From CAJXNP01 sp050305935 (GTDB lineage Bacteria > Bacteroidota > Bacteroidia > Cytophagales > Cyclobacteriaceae): DNA of 55,306 bases. The translations under genes and the position numbers were made by a program. Positions 1 to 7,975 of this stretch are shown here, one piece after another. How positions within the stretch are numbered: the stretch's first letter is position 1; each line of letters begins with the position of its first letter. Where the stretch lies: assembly GCA_050305935.1 (NCBI GenBank), contig JBNLGG010000022.1, positions 1 to 55,306 of the forward strand. Direction: 5' to 3'. The notes beneath the pieces were generated by a model. The model was given only the letters and a program-made list of their open reading frames with translations, was not told the DNA's origin and ran no database searches.

Positions 1-146
1 CCATGGTTAGAAAGTTGGTTTGCCTTTGTGTAAAATCGAAAATGGAAACCCCTAAAACTGCTATTGACATTATTTTTGAACAGCACAGTAGGTATATCCG
101 CCAACTTCTAAGAGATGGCTATTTGTCAGAACAAAGATTAAGATAA
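1..146 (+). other. Left edge: possible 3' end of an upstream gene and a short ORF
   Basis: Two short readings reach the window edge. Frame 1 is open from the edge to a stop at 31-33 and ends in WLESWFAFV, which could be the tail of a gene outside the window. Frame 3 is open to a stop at 144-146; an ATG at 42 would give a 34-residue charged peptide beginning METPKTAIDI. I recognise neither and only one of them can be the continuation of an upstream gene. The rest up to 237 shows nothing clear. Confidence 0.2.
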
Positions 147-237
147 CAAAGTAGGATTATAATTGCTTAAAAAATCTTCAATTCTGGTCTTTGGGATGAG
201 AAACATAGGTGTTAAAAAATTTGATATCCAATATAAA

Positions 238-270
238 CAAAAATGGCGTCCCTTTCAGAACGCCATTTTC
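238..270 (-). terminator. Rho-independent terminator of the GH3 gene
   Basis: A perfect 10-bp inverted repeat, AAAATGGCGT at 240-249 and ACGCCATTTT at 260-269, encloses a 10-base loop. Read on the minus strand the stem runs into a T-rich tract. It lies about 20 bases past the stop codon of the minus-strand glycosidase gene, so it most likely ends that transcript. Confidence 0.75.
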
Positions 271-289
271 TATTGTAGTGACTAATCTA

Positions 290-2899
290 TTAATTCACTG
301 TCAGAATAGTTTTCTTTAAATCGCTATCCGCGGAAGAAGACCCAACCATAATGTCGTAGCTACCGCTGGTGGGTAAATAGGCTTTTTGCTCAATATTCCA
401 ATACCCCAGGTCCCTTGATGTCAATTCAAAGCTAACCGTCTTCGTTTCTCCGGCTTTCAAATGAATTCGCTCAAATCCACGCAGATCTTTGATAGGTCGC
501 GGGTCGGTTGCCTCCTGGTCATGGATGTACAATTGTACCACTTCATCGCCATCTAGTTTGCCGCTGTTTGTAACATCGACAGACACAGTAATTACACCGT
601 CTTTTACCGGAATTGATTCGGCGCTTAACACTAGCTCCGAATATTCAAATGTCGTATAGCTCAATCCATATCCAAATGGAAACAGCGGCTCACCGTCGAA
701 GTAGCGGTAGGTAAAACCATCCATATTATAGTTTTCAAACTCAGGAATGTCACTTACACTTTTGTAAAATGTAAGTGGAAGTCTGCCACCGGGATTGTAG
801 TCGCCAAACAGCACATCGGCTATCGCAGTACCTGCGGCCTGACCAGGATACCAAGCCTCAAGTATCGCCGGGAAGTTTTCCTTTTCCCAATTGATCGCCA
901 CCGCGCTGCCATTCAATAGAATGAGAACGGTTGGCTTGCCTAAGGCCTTGATCTTTTTCATAAAGTCCTGCTGGTAGTCGGGAAGATCAATTCTAACCCT
1001 GTCACCTCCCAGGAATCCTTCCACATGCACCGGCATTTCCTCACCTTCCAGACGTGGTGAAAGCCCCATAAAAAGGAGAACGACGTCAGATTCTTTTGCA
1101 ATCCGAATGGCTTCCTGCTCGTAATCTTTTCTTGGGGTAGACCAATAAAGGCTGACATTGGCATCATTGTGTATTTCTTTAAAAGTCATCTTCACTTTAT
1201 ATTTTTCCCCTTTCTCGAGTTGCATAAAGCTATGTCTTTTATTGGAGTGATGTATGCTCCTGTTCCTGGCTACCAGGCTATCGTCGATAAATAATTCAAA
1301 CTCATAAAAACCTTCACCGCCTATTGCATACTCTCCTGTTTCAGGAGCTACCAGGTAGCCCGTCCAACGAATCGAGAAGTTGTCGCCATCCATATCTTCG
1401 AAAGGCGCTTTATCCCACCAATAAAAATCCACCACCGAATCAACCCTGGTGTGGAGAGGCTCTCCCTCCCAATCAGCATTGTCAAAATACTCACCCTTTA
1501 AGCCATTTTCAGCAAGCGTCTCGTCGGTGAACAAAGCATCTTCAGGAATCGCCACCAGGGTAGGCAGTCGCCTGGCATGCTCACAACCCAATGAATACTT
1601 CACCTCGGCATTTGGCAGCTTTTGCCTAATCCCTTCCAATGGAGTCACCGGGTTAGAGGGGATACCATTGTAATTTGCCAATAGTACTTCCATGTCATTG
1701 GCATTCGGGCCAATCACGGCAACCTTTTTCAAGTCTTTACTAAGGGGAAGTATGTTGTTTTCATTCTTTAATAATACCATTGATTTTTTTGCAGTCTCTT
1801 CTGCAAGCTTTTTATTCGCTTCACTGTCTACTACCGAATAGGGAATATCGGCGAACGGAACCATGGTATCCGGATCAAACATTCCCATTTTAAGACGCGC
1901 GATGAATAGCTTCTTAACCGACTCGTTTATCTCCTCCTCGGCAATCAATCCTTTCTCCACCGCTTCCGCTAAAAAGGGAGATGTATTACCACAATTGATG
2001 TCAGTTCCATTATTGAAAGCCAGAGCGGCCGCCTCGGATTCCGTTTCTACCACGTGGTGGTATTCTTTCTTGTAAAAGTCCACCAGCGCCCAGCAATCTG
2101 ACACCACATAACCGTCGAAACCCCATTCATCTCTCAGAATACCGTTTAGCAAGGGTGAATTTCCACAGCAAGGCTCGCTATACAGGCGGTTATATGCACA
2201 CATCACGGAAGCCACCTCAGCTTCTTTTATCGTCTTTTCAAAAGCGGGGAGGTAGGTGTTTCGCAGGTCATGCTCACTCACTACCGCATCAAATGAATGG
2301 CGGGAAGATTCCGGTCCGTTATGCACGGCAAAATGTTTGGCTGTCGCAATGGATTTGTAGTATTTGGGGTCATCCCCCTGCAAACCATTGATAAATTGCA
2401 CAGCGATCTCACCCGTCAAATAAGGGTCTTCACCATAAGTTTCCATACCCCGGCCCCAGCGTGGATCACGGAAGATATTGATGTTGGGCGTCCAGAAGGT
2501 CAGTCCCTGATAGATCCCTCTTTTGCCCTTGCGAATAAAATCATGGTGTTTAGCACGCCCTTCATCGGAAATTGCTGTAGCTACCCTGTGAATTAAATCA
2601 GTGTCCCAGGTAGAAGCCATCCCAATCGCCTGGGGATAAACAGTGGCAAGTCCCGCCCTGGCCACTCCATGCAGGCACTCGTTCCACCAGTTATAAGCAG
2701 GAATGCCCAGACGGTCAATGGCTGCCGACTCATAATTTAGCTGGCTGATTTTTTCTTCCAATGTCAATTTACTCACGATGTCGTCCGCTCGCTCCTCAAA
2801 TGATAATTCCGGGTTCTGGAAAGGGTGCTCATAGGCTTCTTCGGTAGAACAGGCGCCCATGAACATAAGCAACAAAAGTAAAGGGAATAGTTTTTTCAT
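290..2899 (-). CDS. Glycoside hydrolase family 3 lipoprotein (beta-glucosidase/xylosidase type) with PA14 insert
   Basis: This is a GH3 exo-glycosidase expected to release terminal sugars from beta-linked oligosaccharides. The ATG at 2899 is preferred over upstream in-frame starts because it begins a signal peptide MKKLFPLLLLL with lipobox ending at Cys17, so the enzyme should be lipid-anchored. Order of parts: N-terminal TIM barrel with the GFDGYVVSDCWA motif carrying the likely nucleophile Asp268, the AKHFAVHNGPESSRH substrate-pocket stretch, a C-terminal sandwich domain interrupted by a PA14-type carbohydrate-binding insert at about residues 467-590, then the likely acid/base segment LEGEEM and a fibronectin III-like C-terminal domain. 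About 869 residues, usual for PA14-containing GH3. It stands alone, without a SusCD pair beside it. The precise substrate cannot be read from sequence. Confidence 0.93.
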   Translation of the reverse strand: MKKLFPLLLLLMFMGACSTEEAYEHPFQNPELSFEERADDIVSKLTLEEKISQLNYESAAIDRLGIPAYNWWNECLHGVARAGLATVYPQAIGMASTWDTDLIHRVATAISDEGRAKHHDFIRKGKRGIYQGLTFWTPNINIFRDPRWGRGMETYGEDPYLTGEIAVQFINGLQGDDPKYYKSIATAKHFAVHNGPESSRHSFDAVVSEHDLRNTYLPAFEKTIKEAEVASVMCAYNRLYSEPCCGNSPLLNGILRDEWGFDGYVVSDCWALVDFYKKEYHHVVETESEAAALAFNNGTDINCGNTSPFLAEAVEKGLIAEEEINESVKKLFIARLKMGMFDPDTMVPFADIPYSVVDSEANKKLAEETAKKSMVLLKNENNILPLSKDLKKVAVIGPNANDMEVLLANYNGIPSNPVTPLEGIRQKLPNAEVKYSLGCEHARRLPTLVAIPEDALFTDETLAENGLKGEYFDNADWEGEPLHTRVDSVVDFYWWDKAPFEDMDGDNFSIRWTGYLVAPETGEYAIGGEGFYEFELFIDDSLVARNRSIHHSNKRHSFMQLEKGEKYKVKMTFKEIHNDANVSLYWSTPRKDYEQEAIRIAKESDVVLLFMGLSPRLEGEEMPVHVEGFLGGDRVRIDLPDYQQDFMKKIKALGKPTVLILLNGSAVAINWEKENFPAILEAWYPGQAAGTAIADVLFGDYNPGGRLPLTFYKSVSDIPEFENYNMDGFTYRYFDGEPLFPFGYGLSYTTFEYSELVLSAESIPVKDGVITVSVDVTNSGKLDGDEVVQLYIHDQEATDPRPIKDLRGFERIHLKAGETKTVSFELTSRDLGYWNIEQKAYLPTSGSYDIMVGSSSADSDLKKTILTVN

Positions 2900-3082
2900 A
2901 TGTGTTAATTTGGTTAAAGTTAGATTACTCATCTGTATTATAAACATCATGAAAACAATGTGATATAATTACTATTGGCTTGAAATGGTTCCTGATGCTT
3001 TTCCAAATAAGGAAATAATTGACTACAAATCATCATCAATTTGTGATTGAAAAATTTTCAACCTGCATTACCTTGAATAAAG

Positions 3083-3565
3083 CTATAAACTGAGCCAATA
3101 GTTCACTTTTAACACCAGCGCCCTGTTTTTTGGCCCCCAGAGCTCCGTGAAATAATTATCCGAATAAACCAGGTAGACATCAGACATAGGCAAAAAGCGC
3201 CATTGCAGACGGCTGTTTACGTTAAAATTATCCACCTGGGTATTGTACTGTAGGAATGTAGTCCAGAATAGCGACCTGGAAAAGTTAATTTCGACCCTGG
3301 GACTAATCAGTAAAAAAGTCTCACTGCCATATGGTTCAGTAAAAGTAAGTTTGTTTTGCTCCACATTAATAGAAAAATTGCCCCAAGGCTGGGCCCTGTA
3401 TCGTAGCGACGCCTGGTACCTCATTCGCGTGCCGCTGAAAAAATTGCCGTATAAGAATCCCATGCCGAAAATAAATCGATTCCGTTGATCGGAATCATAG
3501 CCTATCTCTGTGATGTCATTTTTAATAGCCCCCCCCTCATTTGAAAATTTTGTAACAAGACACAT
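3083..3565 (-). pseudogene. C-terminal remnant of a DUF5916-type outer-membrane protein
   Basis: The 160-residue reading matches only the end of the DUF5916 proteins (normally above 700 residues with an N-terminal carbohydrate-binding-like domain and a beta-barrel-like C-terminus). Visible marks are alternating hydrophobic strands, the block NSRLQWRFLPMSDVYLVYSDN and a terminal aromatic strand ending in NYWLSL. Homology appears to begin around residue 10; the first residues MCLVTKFSN look unrelated and a stop codon sits directly before the ATG. Upstream bases to 3667 carry no continuation in any minus frame. I infer a 5'-deleted decaying gene. A short expressed barrel fragment is the less likely alternative. 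Confidence 0.7.
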
Positions 3566-3667
3566 TTAGAGTTTGCCTACAAAAACGATTTTTATTTGGT
3601 TAGTAAAAAGAATAGGGGCTTATGTCAATAAATGAATGAATTGGCAGTAGGCCAGACTATTTCGTCT

Positions 3668-4039
3668 CTAATTTTCTAACCATTTAATAGCTTCCTCTTT
3701 TTTTGTAAAAAGTCTGGTCGGTTTCAAGGGCTTATTGGCACCAAGAAAGAAATTTCCGATAATCCGGCTAATTGGATTGGTAATTAGAAGGGCACATTTA
3801 GTAAACATTTCCGCATGCACGGGTCCGGCAAAATATCTTCTGCATTCCTGGGTCATCCTGGTCACATTTTTCAGGTCGCAAAGTAAGGGCATGGGTTTTC
3901 CTTCGGTCAACTCCAGGCCTGTTTTTGTGCTCAGCTTTCCCTCGTCCAATGTCATGATGGTGTTTGGCAGGCATTCAATGTAAAGAATCCCGTCATCACC
4001 CAAGCTGAATACTATATTTTCCGTTTCTTTTATTTTCAT
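3668..4039 (-). CDS. STAS/SpoIIAA-like small protein (DUF7793 type), second copy
   Basis: A 123-residue soluble protein of the small Bacteroidota family with an N-terminal short beta region and a conserved C-terminal block reading LLCDLKNV, then ITNPISRIIGNFFLGANKPL and TRLFTKKEEAIKWLEN. The fold is probably STAS/SpoIIAA-like, as annotated for the DUF7793 family; no enzymatic motif is visible. It starts 13 bases after the stop of a close paralogue (4053-4424) and follows a histidine kinase in the same operon. I infer a signalling or scaffolding role with the kinase, not shown by sequence. It is the last gene of the operon. Confidence 0.72.
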   Translation of the reverse strand: MKIKETENIVFSLGDDGILYIECLPNTIMTLDEGKLSTKTGLELTEGKPMPLLCDLKNVTRMTQECRRYFAGPVHAEMFTKCALLITNPISRIIGNFFLGANKPLKPTRLFTKKEEAIKWLEN

Positions 4040-4052
4040 ATATATTCTGATT

Positions 4053-4424
4053 TCATGGCTTTTTCAACCATTGCAAGCCTTCCTCCTTGCTGGTAAAAAG
4101 CCGGGTAGGTTTAAGCGGTTTATTTAATCCTAAGAAGAAATTGCCAATTATTTTACTTATCGGATTTGTGACAATCAACGCCGCTTTACTAAATGTTTTT
4201 GCGTGTTCTTCACCCGCAAAGTGTTTGCGGCATTCCTGGCTCATTTTTACGACATTGGTAAGGTCGCACAGCAGGGGTAATGGTGTATAGTTCACCATTT
4301 CTACAGAAATCCGTGTGCTTTCCTTCCCGTCATCGAGGGTCATCTCCGTATTCGGAAAACATTCGGTGTGTAGAATATTGTCCGGTCTCAACGTGAACTT
4401 GATTTTTTTAGTTTCTCGATACAT
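4053..4424 (-). CDS. STAS/SpoIIAA-like small protein (DUF7793 type), first copy
   Basis: Also exactly 123 residues and clearly homologous along its full length to the next gene downstream; both share NPIS(R/K)IIGNFFLG, NKPLKPTRLFT and QECR(R/K)(H/Y)FAG. The pair therefore arose by tandem duplication, and has diverged most in the N-terminal third. Its ATG directly follows the TAA stop of the histidine kinase gene with no gap, which argues for translational coupling. In this family a conserved hydrophobic C-terminal sheet and helix is typical of STAS-like folds. Function unknown; a partner of the kinase is a reasonable inference. Confidence 0.75.
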   Translation of the reverse strand: MYRETKKIKFTLRPDNILHTECFPNTEMTLDDGKESTRISVEMVNYTPLPLLCDLTNVVKMSQECRKHFAGEEHAKTFSKAALIVTNPISKIIGNFFLGLNKPLKPTRLFTSKEEGLQWLKKP

Positions 4425-5285
4425 TTAGGACGAAGTTTTCAAAGTGAACAGGAAATTGGCCCCCTCTCCCGAATTGGACTGAATGCTGATTTTTCCACCC
4501 GCCGCGTCAATAATATTTTTTACGGTGGCCAAGCCAATACCAAGCCCTTCCTTTTTGTTTTGCTGGTTAGCCTGATCAAAGACATTAAAAATTTGCTGAT
4601 GGAATTCCGGGTTGATGCCGGGGCCATTATCTTTAAATGAAAATTCAATCGATTCCCCAAAATTCCTGAAATTAATCCATATTATACACCTTTCTTTGTC
4701 ATTGTATTTAATGGCATTATCAATGAGGTTTCTTATTATCTGAATGCTGGCAGTCTTGGTTAGTAGTACTTTCGGCAACCTGCCTTTGACATCCACCGTT
4801 GCCTTATCCAGCACACCATCCGTATCTAATACTTCCTCCAGGGATTCCTGGAAGTCTACCAGCTCCAGCGACAATTGCCTGGTGTTTGTACGAGAATACT
4901 CCAAGATACCAAGAACAAGATTTCTCATCTTTTCATTCATTGATTTAATCTTGGTTACAATTTCAGCTACTTCCGGATGAGCTTTTAGGTCAATCGAATA
5001 TTCTAAAAGGTTCAGAAGTCCCGATTGTGAATTAAGAGGCGATTTAAGGTCGTGGGCAGTGGTGTAAGCAAATTTTTCCAGCTTCTCGTTCAGTTCGTCG
5101 AGTTGGGTCCTCGCAACGACCTGGGTATTGAGCTCCTCTCCCAACATATTTAGGCCAAGCGAAATAGCATCGATCATGTCATGCTTCTCGCTGACTGGTA
5201 GTTCGGTGGAAAAATCGAGGGATGCCAATTTGGCGATCATTTCCAGTATCTCTTCCAGCCTTTTATCATCTCCCGTTTCCTGCAT
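4425..5285 (-). CDS. Sensor histidine kinase without sensor domain
   Basis: A 286-residue soluble kinase. Residues about 1-65 form a short helical lead, followed by the HisKA box FAYTTAHDLKSPLNS with the phosphoacceptor His, and a HATPase_c domain with N box NLIDNAIKYN, G1 box DNGPGI and G2 box GLGIGLATVKN. There is no membrane segment, PAS, GAF or receiver domain, so the input must come from a partner protein or from the short helical N-terminus. It heads an operon with two duplicated STAS-like proteins, which are candidates for that partner. No response regulator gene is nearby. The start at 5285 gives MQETGDDKRLEEILEM; other starts are not attractive. Confidence 0.88.
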   Translation of the reverse strand: MQETGDDKRLEEILEMIAKLASLDFSTELPVSEKHDMIDAISLGLNMLGEELNTQVVARTQLDELNEKLEKFAYTTAHDLKSPLNSQSGLLNLLEYSIDLKAHPEVAEIVTKIKSMNEKMRNLVLGILEYSRTNTRQLSLELVDFQESLEEVLDTDGVLDKATVDVKGRLPKVLLTKTASIQIIRNLIDNAIKYNDKERCIIWINFRNFGESIEFSFKDNGPGINPEFHQQIFNVFDQANQQNKKEGLGIGLATVKNIIDAAGGKISIQSNSGEGANFLFTLKTSS

Positions 5286-5491
5286 AAAGAGAAAAAACTC
5301 ATTAAATTCGAAAAATTATTCATCTAGCCAATCAGTAGTCAATTTATGAAAACAAAACAATATTACTATTGATAATTGTTTAAATTCACCCGATTATCGG
5401 TTTCCTTGTCTACTTTTATTGCCCGCCCAAGAAACCCAGTCCCCATCAATGCCCGTACAAATATGTACATGTCAACTTAAAATAAACCATT

Positions 5492-5758
5492 ATGAACACT
5501 ACATTCAAAGTACTCACAGGGTTTTTTATGGGTGCTGTGGCCGGTGCGACTGCGGGCATCTTATTCGCTCCAAATAGCGGGCAAAAAACCCGAAAAAAAA
5601 TCCTAAAGCAATTAGATCATTTTAAGGATGATTTCACCCATGATGTGGAAGAGCGATTTGATCATCTCAAAGATGAATACAATGAAAAGATCGGTCAGCT
5701 AGCGAATCTGAGCAAGAAAGGGCTGGACAAGCTCAAAGAAAAAGCATCGGTGAATTAA
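5492..5758 (+). CDS. YtxH domain-containing protein
   Basis: An 88-residue protein with one N-terminal hydrophobic, glycine/alanine-rich helix (VLTGFFMGAVAGATAGILFAP) followed by the typical YtxH turn NSGQKTRKKI and a charged amphipathic C-terminal helix of about 55 residues. This is the standard layout of the YtxH family (PF12732), small membrane-anchored proteins often linked to general or envelope stress. The gene is monocistronic and convergent with the next minus-strand gene. Molecular role is not known. Confidence 0.85.
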   Translation: MNTTFKVLTGFFMGAVAGATAGILFAPNSGQKTRKKILKQLDHFKDDFTHDVEERFDHLKDEYNEKIGQLANLSKKGLDKLKEKASVN

Positions 5759-6077
5759 CCATCTTCCCAAAAAAGAATCAGAACCCATCGCTCGCCGCCG
5801 TTTTCCACCCGGAAATCACGACGAGCGATTGAACCTCACTCCCACCTTTGGCCGCGAACAAAAAATAACTTTACCTCAGCTAAATTTTATAAAGAAGCTT
5901 CTATAAAACCTCCAGGCAACTTTAATTTTCTACTGATTCGTCTTAAAATAATGATTTGACAAAAACTGCAAGTGGATATCTGAAGTGAATTGATTCTCAC
6001 CAAAATGATTTGCTTGATCAAGTTAATTGATACGGTGAGAATACTAATTAGATCCAGGCACCACTTGTTTACAAAAA
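5759..6077. other. Intergenic region with a nested inverted repeat
   Basis: The gap between two convergent genes holds no convincing ORF. It contains a nested inverted repeat: ATCGCTCG at 5787-5794 pairs with CGAGCGAT at 5822-5829, and inside it TTTCC at 5802-5806 pairs with GGAAA at 5811-5815. No strong T-tract follows on the plus strand; on the minus strand a TTTTTT run appears about ten bases later. It could end either transcript. The remaining bases to 6077 are AT-rich with nothing I recognise. Confidence 0.4.
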
Positions 6078-6725
6078 TCACATATCGGCAAGTTTGTCAA
6101 TATCGATATCATCTTCGATGACAGAATTAGTGAAATCAGTATTATCCTGGTTATCTGCTTCCACTTCCATGTAAAAACGCTTTGATATGCCTACGACTGA
6201 TTTTGCCTCGTTTCTCTTTTTTTGTAGCTCCTGCCACCCTTTCACATCATCATTTATGACCAGGCCTTTGATCATACTTTCCGGGGTATCGACGCTAAAT
6301 CCGGATGCATAAGCTGCCATAGCTGTCATGAACATCATCTGCGCTGCGTTGTAGTCAAGAATGGTAATTTTAAGGTGATCGCCTGTTGCATTTTCGTATC
6401 GCTGGGATACCGAAGAAAAAGAACCTGCACCCGGCATGGTGGTGGTGCCTCCGTCAAGGTCCCCGGATTTATTGTAGTCATCCACAGATTCCGGAAGAAA
6501 TTTGGCCAATTCTTCATAGTGCATCGCCATGGTATCGCCACGCTCCCGGCGCTCCTGTAATTCCTCATTGGCTTCCTCCATTTCGTCCGCCATCGTCTCG
6601 GCAGCCTCGGCCATATTCTGTAGATTGCTGAAAGCGTCTTTTGCTTCTTTCACCTTGCCGCCACAGCTTATTATAAAAAAGGAAACAGACAGTGTAACAG
6701 TGAGTGTATAAACAGATTTTTTCAT
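6078..6725 (-). CDS. Hypothetical lipoprotein with acidic coiled-coil N-terminus
   Basis: The 215-residue product begins with a signal peptide and lipobox FFIISC (Cys near residue 21), so it should be lipid-anchored in the envelope. A Glu/Met/Ala-rich helix follows (about residues 30-65, MADEMEEANEELQERRERGD), then a compact domain with the YNKSGDLDGGTT loop and a region rich in Met and Ala, and a very acidic tail VIEDDIDIDKLADM. I do not recognise the family. It is transcribed alone: the downstream gap is long and the neighbour upstream ends 70 bases away. Confidence 0.7.
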   Translation of the reverse strand: MKKSVYTLTVTLSVSFFIISCGGKVKEAKDAFSNLQNMAEAAETMADEMEEANEELQERRERGDTMAMHYEELAKFLPESVDDYNKSGDLDGGTTTMPGAGSFSSVSQRYENATGDHLKITILDYNAAQMMFMTAMAAYASGFSVDTPESMIKGLVINDDVKGWQELQKKRNEAKSVVGISKRFYMEVEADNQDNTDFTNSVIEDDIDIDKLADM

Positions 6726-6795
6726 AGGTGTGATTGGTTTGTTTCTTACAAATTAGCCAATCTTTTGATTTGTTGGTAGTAAAATAAAGGAATGA

Positions 6796-7329
6796 TTAAT
6801 TGCTCAGATAAAGTTTATTTGCAATGCGGGCAAATTCGCGGTTGTTCATCATTCCAGGAAAAAGATATGTATCGTTAGGTCTCATAAAGCGCTTTAACAT
6901 CTTATAATGTTTTTTTGTGACCAGAAAATTACCGCAGCCAATAAGTTTTTTGTGTACCGGATGATCGGGTTCCTGGCCGACCACCTTGAAAAACTGAGTA
7001 CGATATAACCTGAACCAATACGGGGAAAAGGAAAGCATTCTCAATGCGAAAAAATAATTGCTCAGAGTGGATAATTCGTCATTGCCGGCAAGGAAACTTT
7101 TTTTGTTGATTTCGTGCCTTTTCATCCCGACCATTTTTCCCCACAAAATCAGCACACGATCCTGAATGTTTTCCACAGAATCGTAGATCAAATCAATTCT
7201 GTATGGGGAACAAATCAGTGCTGACCTTTTCAATGTGATACTCTCAATCAAAGATCTAAATTCCTGTCCCGAATTGGCTCTAAATTGAAACCGGAGCGCT
7301 TCGACTCCCTGTATGATGAGTGAGTTCAT
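6796..7329 (-). CDS. Conserved hypothetical protein, second gene of the ankyrin operon
   Basis: A 177-residue soluble protein of unknown family, basic and rich in aromatic residues, with no signal peptide or clear membrane span. Its ATG overlaps the TGA stop of the ankyrin gene by four bases (ATGA), so translation is probably coupled and the two proteins likely work together. Because the ankyrin gene stands divergent from an OxyR gene, an oxidative-stress role is a contextual inference only. A catalytic motif is not visible. Confidence 0.6.
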   Translation of the reverse strand: MNSLIIQGVEALRFQFRANSGQEFRSLIESITLKRSALICSPYRIDLIYDSVENIQDRVLILWGKMVGMKRHEINKKSFLAGNDELSTLSNYFFALRMLSFSPYWFRLYRTQFFKVVGQEPDHPVHKKLIGCGNFLVTKKHYKMLKRFMRPNDTYLFPGMMNNREFARIANKLYLSN

Positions 7330-7811
7330 GTGGTCAATATGTCAATCATTTCCTTGTTGCCGAGCAATTGAGCATGTCGCAGGGCTGTCTTTCCCTGACC
7401 GTCAGTGATGTATTTATCCGCGCCATGATCCACAAGCAGTCGTGCCATTTGCGATTGGCCAAAAGTGATTGCATAGATCAACGCTGTCGCGCCCTGAGCG
7501 TTCTGTGCATTCACATCCGCCCCTTTTTCGATAAGCAATTTGGCAATGTCTTTATGGCCTTTAAAGCAAACACCCATCAAGGCTGTATTACCGGCAGCAT
7601 CCCTCCCATCGATGTCCGCTTTTTCCTGGATCAGAAAATTAACCATTTCCAAATTGCCGCTATAACTGGCAAGGATCAGTGGTGTAAACCCATGTGCGTT
7701 TTTTATTTCCACTAATTCCGGGTTTTCTTCTACTGATCTTTTTAGATTGATCATATCTCCATTTCGAATCATTGAAAAGAGATCGTTTTCCACTATTTTT
7801 CCTGTTTGCAT
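7326..7811 (-). CDS. Ankyrin repeat protein
   Basis: About 161 residues with four ankyrin repeats carrying the usual signatures GFTPLILASYSGNLEMVNFL, GNTALMGVCFKGHKDIAKLL, GATALIYAITFGQSQMARLL and GKTALRHAQLLGNKEMIDIL. An ORF start exists at 7871, but the ATG at 7811 (MQTGKIVEND) places the start just before the first helix and is preferred. No signal peptide is visible, so it is probably cytoplasmic. In several proteobacteria ankyrin proteins (AnkB type) work beside catalase; here the divergent neighbour is oxyR but no catalase gene is present. Overlaps its downstream partner by four bases. Confidence 0.82.
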   Translation of the reverse strand: MQTGKIVENDLFSMIRNGDMINLKRSVEENPELVEIKNAHGFTPLILASYSGNLEMVNFLIQEKADIDGRDAAGNTALMGVCFKGHKDIAKLLIEKGADVNAQNAQGATALIYAITFGQSQMARLLVDHGADKYITDGQGKTALRHAQLLGNKEMIDILTT

Positions 7812-7975
7812 GATAAGTAATCTACTGATTGCACCATTGAAATGCAATGAATCACGACTATACCCATTCAAAATTTGTATTATTTGTTGCCAGGAATAAA
7901 GTCATCATTCATCCTTAAAACACGAAAGTATCATAAGGAAAATATATTAATTTTATACCGACATAAATTTTGCTT

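Noticed and set aside
958..2596. Several open frames of 60-100 codons on both strands across the GH3 gene
   Set aside because: They lie entirely within the clear glycosidase gene in other frames and show no domain or start signal of their own.
5887..6081. 64-residue minus-strand reading, Ile/Leu-rich
   Set aside because: AT-rich noncoding gap, overlaps the end of the lipoprotein gene and has no recognisable pattern.
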